Both the position numbers and the translations under genes were made by a program. The notes under the pieces were generated by a model. The model was not told where the DNA came from, searched no databases, and saw nothing but the letters and a program-made list of their open reading frames with translations. 64,000 nt of DNA from Liolophura sinensis. Its lineage: Eukaryota; Mollusca; Polyplacophora; Chitonida; Chitonidae. This document shows, one piece after another, positions 1-13,400 of this stretch (positions are counted from its first letter, which is position 1; each line of letters starts with the position of its first letter). The DNA is taken from NCBI RefSeq assembly GCF_032854445.1, contig NC_088301.1:58850512-58914511 (forward strand). Direction: 5' to 3'.

Positions 1-1493
1 GGGCTGTGGATAACGTATACCTGGGAATGATGTGTGCAGAGCACTGTCATGGCCAGGGAAGCTGTATCCATGGGATGCTGTGTCAGTGTGACCACTTCTA
101 CTCTGGAGACACCTGCATACCTACCACCCCCAACCCTAGCTACCTGAAGGACTCATTTGATGCGCTCTCCCTAGGAAGGTCTGCCAGGAACCGTAGTGAC
201 ATTAATGTTATCTCTAATCTGCCTATAACTTCACGTAAGTCCCTGTCATGTTTGGAGAGACAAAGTGGCCCTGAACATGTGATTAACAGTCTTGATGTAT
301 CCTCATTAATATTTTTAAAGTTCATTTCACAGCTCATGGCTACTCAGTTATTAAGAAGTTTGCACTGTGTTGGTCACACATGTAAGGTTATTGTTCTCTC
401 TCAGGCTCGGTCAGGCGATGTTTCCCCATTCTGATCATCCATTGTGCATCAGACATTTCTGGCAATAAGCAGTCCACAGTGCTCATTGGTTCGTTTAACA
501 CCAGTCAAAGTAATCAAATCAAAACACTGTTTAACTGTTCAAGAATTCTGATAGAAACCCCTTTTATAGGAACTGTTGATGAAGGTAAATGGCTGACATG
601 GAGTGGTGGTGAGATAGCAAAGACCTGTGGCATCCTCCTTACTGGCAGTAACCTCTACTACAGTAACAGAGGAGACAGATTGCTGACAACAGTCGACCTT
701 GACCTGTCAAAAGGGAGGTAAAGAACCATTCTCTCGTGTATTCTACATGTTACGCACAGGCAAGACAGAAGTGATATATGAAATTTGAGTGAGTTTGTTT
801 TATGCATGTAGAAGTAGATATTTGCGATTTATCCTGTTCTGACCCACCCTTGTGCTATTTTGTTGATGCCATTGCAAACAGATGTAAGTTGTCAAGAAAT
901 TTGTAAGAACATTCTGGTATTTTTTCATTGTTAGATAAGTTTTGTGATTGCCAGTGTGCACAAAACAAAAGTAAAAAAATAAAGATACACGCCTTACATC
1001 TGCATAACTACATGTACAAGGTGTATAGGATTCATGTAGGCCCACATCTCTGTTGTCATGTTGTCACAATTCCGTCTGTGCACTTGTCTGCTTGTGACAG
1101 TTGTAAATAATGCACAGTATCATTGTTGATATTTAAAGACATCTTTACAAAAAGATCAGTTGTAATCTGTAGTTGAGTTGTGTACACGTGCATGTGGATG
1201 GTTATGCCTGAGACATTCTGTATGACCTTCTGCTCAGTTTGATCCAGTTCTACCTGAAACTGGGATGTAAGGACACTGTGGACCCCAATACAGCGCCCAT
1301 CCTGCTGCAGTACTCAACCAATGGAGGCATACACTGGGTCATCATTGAGCAATTTGACTTCCATGCCTCCAGTAACCAACCCAACTACATCGTCGTACAC
1401 ATCCCACATGGTGCCCTGACAAAAAGTACTCGGATCCGTTGGTGGCAACCAAGCTTGGACGGTACTTTTCTTGAAGACTGGGCAATAGACCAG
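1..1493 (+). CDS. RELN: Reelin repeat 5: EGF module and subrepeat B (exons 1-3)
   Basis: The first complete codons read AVDNVYLG, the end of subrepeat A, followed by an EGF module ([11 protein letters not shown], then [12 protein letters not shown]) at about 27-116. Subrepeat B starts at YLKDSFD and continues through [13 protein letters not shown] (exon 2, 570-717), then [19 protein letters not shown] and TRIRWWQP (exon 3, 1238-1493). Exon 1 is taken to end at 234, because CAC|GTAAGT is the only strong donor giving phase 1 to match exon 2. This adds roughly 15 residues compared with the same position in the other repeats, so alternative splicing here is possible. Introns 235-569 and 718-1237 hold nothing recognisable. 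Confidence 0.85.
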
Positions 1494-4400
1494 GTAATAG
1501 TTGTTCTCTTTCAAATTGAAGACAAAACAAGACAAAAACAAACAGTTGAAAAAACAAGAAGACTATCTATCCTGTACAAAAATCACTCTGTATTGAGTCA
1601 TATCAGCCGGATTAGCTGCTACTGTGAATTATTTAAGTTGTTGTTGCAATGTATTAAATACATTTGTCAAGGAAATTGTCTGCTTTTAAATATGGACATG
1701 AGTTGATGGTTGTACATGGTTTAAAATTATTGACATAGTTTCTTTGTTATCAAAAACAGTATCATGGCTGAGGTAGATGTTATTTTACTTGAAAAGTGCC
1801 TGAAATTGTATATGTTCTTCACCTGATTCTCCTTAAACCACTGAGAACTCTCAGATGGCTTATATCTAAGTGCTTTTATCTCACTTGAACCAAAATGATT
1901 TGTCATGTGGGTGATTGTTTTGGCCAGGTGTACATAGGAAGTGAGAGGGAGAGCCAGGCACTCTTACAGGATGAACCGGACACCCCTAAGGACTCCAATT
2001 GGCTTCTTGCCCCTGGGGGAGAGGTGGAGGAAGTCTGTGGGTCAGACAGAGAAGCTATTCACTTTGCTGGTAAACGATATTCCATTAATACCCATATTAC
2101 GGTCAACTTATACATGTATCTGTTCTTACACATAGATGTAAATGCATGCAACACCCGCAGACACATGTAGAGGAAACTGCTGGTAAAAGTATTGTGGTAG
2201 TTCAAATGAAATAAATAAACCATGCATGTCCATGTCTTTTGTCTCTTATGGTATTAAAAGTTACATATATTCACTGAAATTCTTGTTTGCAGATCTTAAA
2301 ATCACATTTTATGTATGTGTATGTTTCTCACATGTAGGTAAGATCTCCAGCTTTTTTAAATCAGAAAGTCATAACCTCTGTATCCAGTCAATAAAGGAAA
2401 CATCAAATTCTTCCAAGGTTCTAATGTTAGAAAAATTGTATTCGTTGTGCCCAGACTTGTGCTACAGCATTGAAAGTGGGACAAGGTAGTTGGATGTGGT
2501 CCTAGGGTCACAAAGAGATCTAGACTTAAGTCAAAATTTTAAACATTAAATTTGGTATGTTTGTTGGTCGATAACGTGCACAAAATTTACATTGCCATTC
2601 CAACAATATATTTATTTTGCTACGTCAGAAATAACAATTTCAAACTGATCTATAATTTTGACTAAAGTTTAAGATCGTTTGTAAGATCGAAGCCTTTGTG
2701 ATATCCATAGGCCTTGGTTATTTCCTTCAGCCTTTCATTATGTTACAAAACCACAATAACGCCTGGCCTTATTTGTTTCCAGGTGAGGATGACATGAGGT
2801 ATGCCATATCTGCTGATATCCAGGTGGAAGAGGGTAGCTTTATACAGTTTGACTTGGCCATGGGTTGTGATCCATCAGAACACTGTTATGGTGAGTAATC
2901 ATGTCTTTATACTTTTTTTTGAAATTGTATATTATATCATATTGATATTGTGACTTTTTTAGTAGAAATGATCTGATTATTGTTATTCTGATATCCTTTC
3001 ATTTCCAGTGATTCTACCTAAGTTCAGTAAATCTTGGTATTCTCATATGTCTAAGTTTAGCTTTTTAAGACATTTTCTTTCTTGTTTGTCCAAGGTATTT
3101 AACCTAACTTTTTATATTTTAGTGTAGACCACAATAAATTAAAAAAAACCCAAAAAGGTATACGTTCATTTCTTTTTTTTTCCATTTATTTGGGTGTAGT
3201 TTATTATTCCAATATGTGTTGAGCGTCATCCTCTGTGATAAAGTGTTGATTTGATTTTTTGTTATTCCCAGGGATTGAGCTTCAGTTTTCCTTGGATATG
3301 GGGAAGACATGGAGTTTATTGCGGGATGCTTGCTTGCCATCTAACTTGGACTGTAGTCAGTACTACAGTAGCAGTATATTTTATTCAGATCTTTTCACTG
3401 GATGGACAAGGGTCCTGCTACCACTGCCTTATTATACCAAGTGAGTAGCTGTAGAATTATGGATATGGGGAAGTAGAATTATTCTTCTCTCTCCTCCCAC
3501 CAATATGGTCACTCTGAGTTCAAGTCCTCTCAGGCCGCACATGTGAAGGTCTGCCAGCAACCTACCCCCCAGGCTCTGTCCGGTATCCTCCCACCATAAT
3601 GCTGGCCGCCATCATATAACTGAAATATTTTTGAGTTTGGCGTATAACACCAATCAAATAAATAAATAAATATTCTCTTATTATGCATACATATATGCAT
3701 GTGTATAGTCAATATTCATGCTCAGTTACTTACAAAATTTCCCTTATTTTGTGCATGTGCAATTACCTTTTTAAAACATTAGCTTCAGATGTTATAAGCA
3801 GTAGTAATTTCAGGCTAGCTAAAAGCACCCATTAATTGATTTAAATGATGTTTTATAAAATATCAGTTTAATTCTTAGCTGATTTTTTTTTCATTTAAGA
3901 TGCCCCCTCTTTATTCTCTTCATATGTGTGGAAAATCAGTAATTTTTGTAATGCAGATCTGCAGGTACTCGGTTTCGTTGGGTACAGCCACCTGAATTTA
4001 GAGCAGAGGATTCGTGGGCGATAAGTGGGTTGTACATAGGCAATGGATGCCCCAAATTCTGCAGTGGCCAAGGCTGGTGTCATGAAGGACAATGCAGGTG
4101 AGAGGAAATAGATGATGAAGAACAAATCTACCTGTACATACAGGCTTGTACACAGTTCTTTTCATGGTTCATATACCTATTACATTTAGGTCATTGTATG
4201 AGTGAAAGTGCTGAAGTATTATAGGTTGTATATGTTGTTTATATTGTATGGTATATTATATTTACAGTTTCCGCCACCCAAAAACTGATTGCCATCGCAT
4301 AAAAGCAAAATTCTTGAGTATGGAGTTCAAATAAAACAAACAAATAAATACTTTCTCAGGTCAGAGTTTGTATTTGACTCATTTGCCAATGTGAACATTA

Positions 4401-7400
4401 TTATAAGTGCCATTAACCTGATGAGCTATATATGATGTACTGCATCTAGTTTACATGTACATCTGTATGCTTTGCAGTGAATTGGGAGCCACTTTATGAT
4501 GAGCCCCAGACCTAAGTGTTGTGGTTAGCTAAGTTTAATGTTTTTACTTACACAGGTGTGAGGAGGGTTGGGAGGGGTTGGCTTGTGACACACCTAAAAC
4601 AGCCCTTCCTAGTTACTTGCAGGATACCTTTACCTCATCTCCCCTACCCCATAACTGGCTGACGATACTTGGGGGTGAGGTAGAGGACACCTGTTCTGTA
4701 GTGGGGTCAGGAACAGCCCTTCACTTCACTCAGGTATATCCTATTGGTTTTGACATTTATAGCCATCTATTCAGCTTTGGGAATGTATTAACGTACCTGT
4801 GTCTTCAAACATTTCCAGACCTTGATAGCTCAATTGGCAGAGCATCCACTATGGGGGTGGTAGAGCCAGGGTCAATCCTTGGTCGGGTCACACCTAAGAC
4901 CTTAAAAGCTTAAGTTGTAGCTTCCTCGCCTGGCATTCAGCATTAAATGGATAGTGCAAAGACTGCTTGACTGGTATCAGTATCAGGGCTCGGGTGGGCG
5001 GCTTACCTGCCTTTGGGATGTCGTCTCAGTGAAGATAAAATACAGTGGAAATCCTTGCTGCAACAAGGAGTTACATTAAGGTACATGCACTGTAAGGATT
5101 TCTTCGTCGTCATATGACCATTGTTGTATGACATTAAACCCTAAGCACTCACTCAGTCAAACAATTCCTTGAATTTTGTGCTGTGTTTGTCTCTTAAAAT
5201 TCCATTTATCCTGAAATTTTAAACTGATGACATTTTGTGCAGTTCTTTCCTTAATGATTTCCATCAAGTTAGTTTTCATGATATGAGCAAATTACAAAAA
5301 CTTGACCCACATCCAAACAAAATCAAGAAAATTATTAAATATGCAAATCTGATGTAACTTAAGATTACACAAAAGGAGCCTGCTCATAAAATTTATAAAA
5401 ATCATACAATATTCAGAGCAGTTATATTGCACAGAAATGAATCACCAGTGAGAATCATGAAATTCATTAAACATAAAAAACTTATGCTTGGATCAGGATA
5501 ATGTCTGTATTTGACCTGGGGGTTTGTATACTCATTGTGACCTGTAAGTTTTACTCACAGGCTACATAATATTGCCCATGTGAGACGTCAGGTCTGTTTT
5601 GAAAACTGGTCCAATACATGCATGTTTTGAATAATTAAAAATTAATTAACCCGATTCTGATTGGTGATAATTGCTTTTTATGATACCTGTATATTTATAA
5701 CTCACTCTTCCAAATAATTTGTCTGGTTTTGGTAAAATTTTGTGTTCAGCCTGATTTGCTAAATTTTGCCAATTTAATGATTTTTTCATTCTGATTGGCT
5801 GTTGCTTTCCATGTAAAGTGCTCCAAATATTGTCCAAGTTTGGACAAAATTTATGTACAATTTCTTTTCATGTATGATTGGAAATCTCAATCACAAAACT
5901 CACCAGAGATCCATAAAATGACAAGTTACGTGTGTGAGACATTTATGGTTATTGTATATCAGACATTTAACACTCGATATGCTGCGTAATTATCCAGTAT
6001 CGATTGTTGGTTTGGGGTGATTGATACTCGCAATCATTGCTTGTGTTTCAGCTCGCGTGTATAAGCGATGATGTAATTTTGTCTCGCATTATTGTACAGT
6101 ATAACAAGTGACCTCATGTAAGAAGCTGTGTGAAACCTTGTTACAGGGCTGCTCAAGAATGCTAGTAAGCCGTGACCTTGACCTCCGAGAGGCAGTTTAC
6201 ATCCAGTTTAACTTCATGTTTGGCTGTGTGACCCCTCCCCGCTCACGAGAGGGAGGTGTACTGCTAGACTTTTCATCCAATGGAGGAATAACATGGCAGC
6301 CTCTGGAGGAGCTCTACTTTAATCTCTACACGATACCAACGTATGTATTGCATGGATTGTGTTGAAGAGGCATTATCTTTAATTTTCACGCATTTTGGAC
6401 ATGTTTGTAAGGATACATTTGGAGGTAAAAGGCAGTAATTTTCTGTGTTCTAAAAGATTTTAATTACTAAATCATATGATAAATAAATACATATGAATAT
6501 TCATTTAAATGAAATTGCTGCGGCTTGAATGTTTTAATAACTTTTCTTATAGGTTTGTGAGTGTAAAACTCCCGCAAAGTGCAAAAGCCCAAGGTGTAAG
6601 GATAAGATGGTGGCAGCCAATTCACCCTGGAAACCGATTGGCTGACTGGGCTATTGACAATGTTGTGATTGGTGGAGATGTGACCAATCCAGACACACTC
6701 AAGGATACGTTTAATACTGGTCTTTCTCCAGAGAACTGGATCCAAACAAATAAAATCCAGTCAGGTGCGTACTGTGAGGAGGAATCGAATGCCATTGGCC
6801 AGGCAACACAATCAGAAGCATCAGTTTTGACCACTAGAGATTTGGATGTGAAATACGCCAATATCCTCCAGTTTTCCATCAATGTTGGTTGTGACTCTGC
6901 AGAGGAGCTGACACCCCCTGTCGCTGTGCAGTACTCTCTGGACTATGGTATGACATGGACGAACCTTGTGCCTCAGTGTGTGGAAAATGATCCGCACTGC
7001 CTGGGAGTGGCAACCATGGCGTCTGTGTACTACCCATCACCGGGGTGGAGGAGAATTGTTATCAAGTTCACAGGACAGGAAATTTCTACGTATGTACATC
7101 AAGGACTTGTCCTGAATTAAACTTACGAGCAGAAGTCAACTTCATCTGCATAGACATTTGGAAAGTCTAATCTTGGTTTTGTAAATAAAAAATAAATGAG
7201 ATTAAAGATTTTGGTGATTTAACCCAATGAGTCACTCTGAACAGGAAAGTGGAAGCTTTCCTCAGTTCTGTACACCTATGCTTTTCTCCATTATTAACGT
7301 ATACCCAAGTGCAGGTGTGACTCCACTCTGTGGTCATCCGTCAATCTGTATTTCATCAGGAAACAGTTGTCTCAACTACTTTCCTGATACTGAATTGGAA

Positions 7401-10400
7401 GTTGGTACAAGGCTTTATCATGACAGGTTACAGATCCAGTTCAAGGTGCTTTCTCTGTTATTAAACATATATTTCTCTGTTATAACCATTATGCTCTGTG
7501 TCCTAGACTGGGCCTATCACAGATGTTGTCTTGACACTATGGTGTTTCTTGTCTCAGGTCAACTCGGTTCCGCTGGATCCAGACCTCCCCTGTGGTAGAG
7601 CCCTTGACAAGCTCCAAGTGGGCATTAGCTGATGTTTACATTGGTTCGCCATGCCTCAGCTATTGTAACGGGCATGGCTTCTGTGATTACCCATACTGTA
7701 GGTGTGATGAAGGTTATGGCGGAGACGACTGTACTCTAGTGAACACAACTGCTGTCCTGGTAAGTCTACTTCATGGTGTCTATAAGAGTGTGATGCATCT
7801 TACAGTATTTGTCACTGTCTTGCTCAGTTTTATTGAAAAACATTTCTTCTTTCATTTTGTGATGGGTCCCATCGTCTGTAACCTTTTGTTCCAGTACTCA
7901 AGAACAATACATACATGAACATATACATGTATTGGGAATGCTGAATGATCCAGCTTTGACCCAAATCCCATGTCACTGACCTTGGTGGATTGTTGAAGAT
8001 GGCACTTTAATGTGTGATAGTTGTTATACTAAATGAGGTATCAGAGGAGAAGCGCTGTTTGAAAAAATCAAAACAAATGCTACTGGAAGCTCTGTATTGT
8101 CCACTTGTAGAAATAAGTAATTTTTCTTCTTTTTTATTCTCAGCCACAACTGAAGGATTCCTTTGGAGAAGCAAAGATTAACTTCACAAAATGGTTACTG
8201 GTACAGGGAGGCTCCATTGACTCACCCTGTCAGACAATGGTAGAAAGTTCTGCTCTGTTCTTCACTGGCCCAGCCTTGCGTCAGGTGGTTACCAATGACC
8301 TTGACCTTAGAGATGCTGTGTAAGTTTAATGTTGTGAGATTTGCCAAACAATGGTAGAAGGTTCTATGCTGTTCTGCACAGATCTAGTCCTGTATCAAGT
8401 GGTCACCAGTGCCCTTGACCTTGGAGATGCTGTATAAGTTCAGTGGGGTGAAAGAATGCTGCTAACATGTGCCATCAAAAGGTTGTAGAATTTGATCTCA
8501 GGAGGAGTTGTTTTTAACACTGGGTTGTTTGAAATTTGTTTCCTATGGGCATGCTCATGTTGACATTTTTATATATTGTTTTACATTTACATTAAAAGAA
8601 TTTCTGTTTTGTGCAGTTTTGTTTGGTTTTGTTTGCAGCTAATATTTGAATCTTATATTAGGGTGTGTTTCCTTCAGCTGTTGATGTTAAAGGTTATGAT
8701 AAAGTGAAATTTTGCCCATCGTTATTCTATGCAACTAATGGTTGGGGATTATTAATATAATTGTACATAATTTAAGACACATACACTGTGCAATTTGATG
8801 TCTTTAATGAATTAATTGGTTTCGTTTCAGATTTTTACAGTACTATGCCATGATTGGAGGAACGAGTAAAGACCCGTTCTGCCTTGAACCATCATCTTTA
8901 GACCACAGTGTTATTCTGCAATACTCCACTGATGGAGGCTAGTATTTTTACAGGTTTTTTTTTAATATCCTGGGATAATACTCATTATGAAGCAATTTAT
9001 ATGGCTTAAAAAGCATGTGTTTCAAACGTTGAATATAATATACCTTTAAAATTTAGGCTGAAATGTGATTTAAGGCAAATTGCCAGTATTTGTATTGTTG
9101 TCCATATGTTTTGGACACCCGTATATGTAATTATTTGTTGTTGTTTTTAACCTGGCGAGATGTAAATATAGGTTTGTGACTACCCTTATCCTTTGATTAT
9201 TGGCACAGGTATTACTTGGCATGCACTACATGTTCTTGACTACACGTCTTACACAAGTCCTAGCCGAGACTACATCACACTGCCTCTGGTAGCTAGAACC
9301 AATTCCACACGTCTGCGATGGTGGCAGCCACTGCCAAGTCTTGACCAATTAGCACCCAGCTGGGCTCTGGATAATGTGCTGATTGGAGGATCTGAGGTGA
9401 ACCCCAGCCATTTTGAGGAGCGCTTTGATGAAGAGCCCTCGCAAGATGACGCACCATGGGAGTTCTGTCCCTTTGGAGAGGTTGAAGATAATGTGTGTGA
9501 GAAACTGGGGAGTTCCCTGCATTATGGGAAAGGAAGAGGAGTGCGAATGTTTACAACAAATCAGCTTATTGTTCAGCAAGGGTACATGATTCAGTTCAAG
9601 GTATTACCTCATTTCTGTCTTCAAGATGTCAGTTAGATATGTGACCTATGACCCGTTTGGAAACCAAGTGATCCAGATGTTGGTAATTTTTCTGATGACA
9701 TCTTCTGAGCAAGGTTATTCCTTTTCTGTGAATAATTTTAATGTAGTGAACTGCCTTGATGTCAGGTTTGAACTAAAGATTGAATTAAGGTTTCATAGTG
9801 ATCACTTATAACATTATTGCAAGGGCTTGTGAATGGGGATATGTTCCTTGTCGATGTCTCTGACACAATATAACAAAATAGACTGTCTCATAAATGGATA
9901 ACTTCACATACCACTGATAGAGTTTTGCTTAAGTAAGCCCTTCTCACTGTAACTCACTGTATTTTACTTTTGCAGAAATGTGTCAATGATAGATAATGCA
10001 TACATGTGATATTGTATTCATAATGGCTTAATGACTGCACAAATTGTAGAGGCATTAGAACTTGGCATTTCAATTGAGGATAGTACCTTGTATGCAGACA
10101 TCCATACTTGTGAGGATTGTCCTTATCTTTACAGATCGCTGTCGGGTGTGAAGAGGCATTTTCTCCATGTGAAAACCACCATGCCCCAATTCGCTTGGAG
10201 TACAACAGAAATCCCACAAGTGAGTCATGGGAACTGTTGGAAACCGCTTGTTTGCCAGGCAATGATGTAAGCAATGGATGCAAGCCCTACATTCACCATG
10301 GACCCAGTGTCTACACGATGGACCAAGGGACAGGCTGGAGACGCATCACCATAGAAATACCCTACAGAGCTTACTCCAGGTGAGCCAGTCATTGTCAATG

Positions 10401-13400
10401 CTCCCTAACTAAAGACAGATAGTTTGCATTGTTAATTCTGCGAAATTCCATTAGTGTTGATTTTTCGCCTTTTGTTGATTTATTTATTTCTCTGGGTCTG
10501 GTTCGGAAGTGGTAGATCCGGGATCAATCCTGGGTCGAGTCACACCCAAGACCTTATAAGAGGAAGTTGTTACTTCCTCGCTTGGCGCTCAGCATGAAGA
10601 GGATATTGCAACAAGTGGTTGAACCATATCAGCATAATGGCTTGGGCGGTGCGGCTTACTTGCCTTCGGTAAGGCGTCTCAGTGAAGCAGCACTAAATAA
10701 AAGAGTGGTGGAAATCCGTCTTGCAACAAGGAGGCACATTGCATGGGAAGGATTCCTTCGTCATCATATGACTGAAAAATTGTTAAGGAGGACGTTAAAC
10801 CCCAAGCACTCACTAACTATTTCTCTGGACTCCTGTGAGTGGCCTAGCTAGCTGACAATAAGCTCCTGACCAGTGAGGTCAAACTTTTGAATCCAACCCT
10901 CATTGACACAGCTCCAACTAAATGTCAGTTCTGCTGGGTACCTGTGAATGGCAAGTCCCATTCTCCTTTATTCTAACATCTGGTGTCATGTAAGTGAAAA
11001 ATTCTCTTTAAACACTGTGGTGTTGGAGCAATAAAATAAACAAAAGAATATACCAAGGTTGGAGATGCACATACATGGGCTTTGGATAATGTCTGGACTC
11101 CAATTTTTGACTCATTTTCTGCCTGAAGTCAGTCAAGTATCATGCTGTCGACAAATGAGGAAGCGTGTTCATATCCAGGTCTAGCAATTTAATTTTAAGT
11201 CAGATGGTTTGTCAAACATCTTGCCAAGGTTGGTGGCATTCCAGGGCCCTCCACTTGTAAACCTGACCATTGTCATATAGGTGAAACCTTTTGGAGTGTG
11301 TTGTTTTAAACACATTTTGATTTAATAAATAAATACATAGATAAACTCTTGTGATCATTATTAAGGAGAAAACTGATGCAGTTGTGATGAGTAATAAAAA
11401 ACCCAGGAGACTTGCCACTCAGCAGTCTGTTTGTGCTGGTTTCAGTGTGACTCGCTTTAGGTGGGCTCAGATGTCACCCCACAAAGAGGTGCCAGGGTGG
11501 GCTCTAGATGATCTGTACATTGGGGAGAAGTGTGAGGACATGTGTAATGGGCGTGGTGATTGTGTGGATGGCAGGTGTGAATGTGACCCAGGATACATAG
11601 GTGAGGCTCTTACATCATGTCTGCAATAAGAAATAATGCTTAATTTCTAGAAATAAGCAAGAAGGTTGGGAAAATGTCTGTTTGGTTTGGTTTTAACCAC
11701 CTGTCTGCAATGGGTTATAGTTACACACAGATGCTGTGGATCCTGGCATTTAGTTGTTGTGGTAATGGCTATCTGTGGACTACATGTAAATACTAACTGT
11801 AAAAAATAACTGAGTCAGGCATACATATTCATAAGACAGATACTTTATATTTCACAGTGTTTAATAACAATAACAATATTTAAATCAGCCATGTCTTAAT
11901 TGAGCTAAATGTTGTTTTGTTTGCAATGTGTGTTCTGTATGTAGCTAGCATTCTCTTGGCCTATTTTGTTTCAGGACCAAGCTGTTTGCCTCTCAAATAC
12001 AGGCTTCCAAAGCGCCTGTATGACACATTTGAAGGAGAACTGTCTTCAGGGCTGTGGGAAACAGTCTCTGGTGGAGAAATTGGGTTTGGATGTGGAGCTT
12101 TGCTACCCAAAGCTCATGGGAAAAACCTTTACTTTAAGGGTTGTGGAGCAAGAGAGGCCTTAACTAAGGAAATGGACTTGAGAGACGCCAGGTAAATAGT
12201 CAAATGGAATTTGGTGTGATTTCAATGAAAGTGTTTCACGTCATACAGTTTTTCGGATGTCGGTCATGTACACTTCAATGTGTACAACACTTATGGGATG
12301 AAGGACCTATGTATCACTTTAACAAACCACAGCATAAAATTAAATTTGTTTCATTTTACATGCAGAAAATGAAAAGTAAACCTTCCGATATGTGAAAGGA
12401 AAGCTTCATACATGTGAAAGGTAGACAGTACATACAGTAAAACTTGCTAGGACATGCCATATGATCTTGGCAAGGCAATCCCCACCATATTAAAACAGTA
12501 GGCATATATCGAATGTGTGTGAGAAACTGGACACACATGAGTATTATAGTAAGCTCTCTATAGCATTGTTTGATAATATTCAGTCTGTATTCTCTTGGTA
12601 TACTGTTTTCAGCCAAATCCTGTTTGTGATCCAAATTGGTAGCCTAAGACAGAGAGCTACGTGTAATGTATACCTCCAGCCAGAAAATCCCAGTAATGGG
12701 TCTGTTCTGCTGCAGTTCAGCATTAACAAGGTAAGGAGCCATTAGAGTGAACACATGGATTAATCTGAAATATGGCTTTGTTTATATTAACCTGTGTGTA
12801 ATTGCCTTCAGCTGAAGCTGTACTGAACCATTCAAGAACAAGGCGCGTTCGTGAATTTTGTTAACATTTCTTCGAAAATATAAGATTAACTAGTAGGAGG
12901 CAACTTGCAATTTATATTTGATAAATAAACTGTTGTCCAACTTAGCGAAGGCTTTTGGACTTCATTAAAAAATTAGTATCCCACACGGAAGTTGATCTGA
13001 AAACCTTTAAATGCTTTTAGTAGATCATTTAAAAATCCAATTTTGAGCAACATTTTATTCATTGATTGGTGGTTTTATAGGGTGTTGAATGGAGACTGTT
13101 AGCCAATCACAACCCAGCAGATTTCCTGGAGGCCCGGCAAGTTATGTATGAGATTCCGTCAGATGCCAGAGTTGTTGGGCTCCAGTTCCGGTGGTGGCAG
13201 CCTTTGCACAGGGGCCTTGGGCATGACCAGTGGGCGATCGACAACGTGGAGATAGTAGGGTGAGCAAATTGTGTCCCTGTTGTCCGGAGGATGAATGGTG
13301 TAGTCAATTACTGTGTTTTCTTCTTGTTATTTTTTAACCCGTGATCTGCTGTGTAGGGGTAATCCTGTCAAAGAAGCCAATGTCATTCATCTCCTCAACT

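Noticed and set aside
2337-2488. Exon-like segment in a reelin intron (acceptor-like ATGTAG, open frame)
   Set aside because: Exons 4 and 5 join in phase without it and its translation does not resemble reelin.
7227-7445. Open frame in the intron between reelin exons 10 and 11
   Set aside because: Exons 10 and 11 join in phase and give the conserved sequence; the segment has no reelin similarity.
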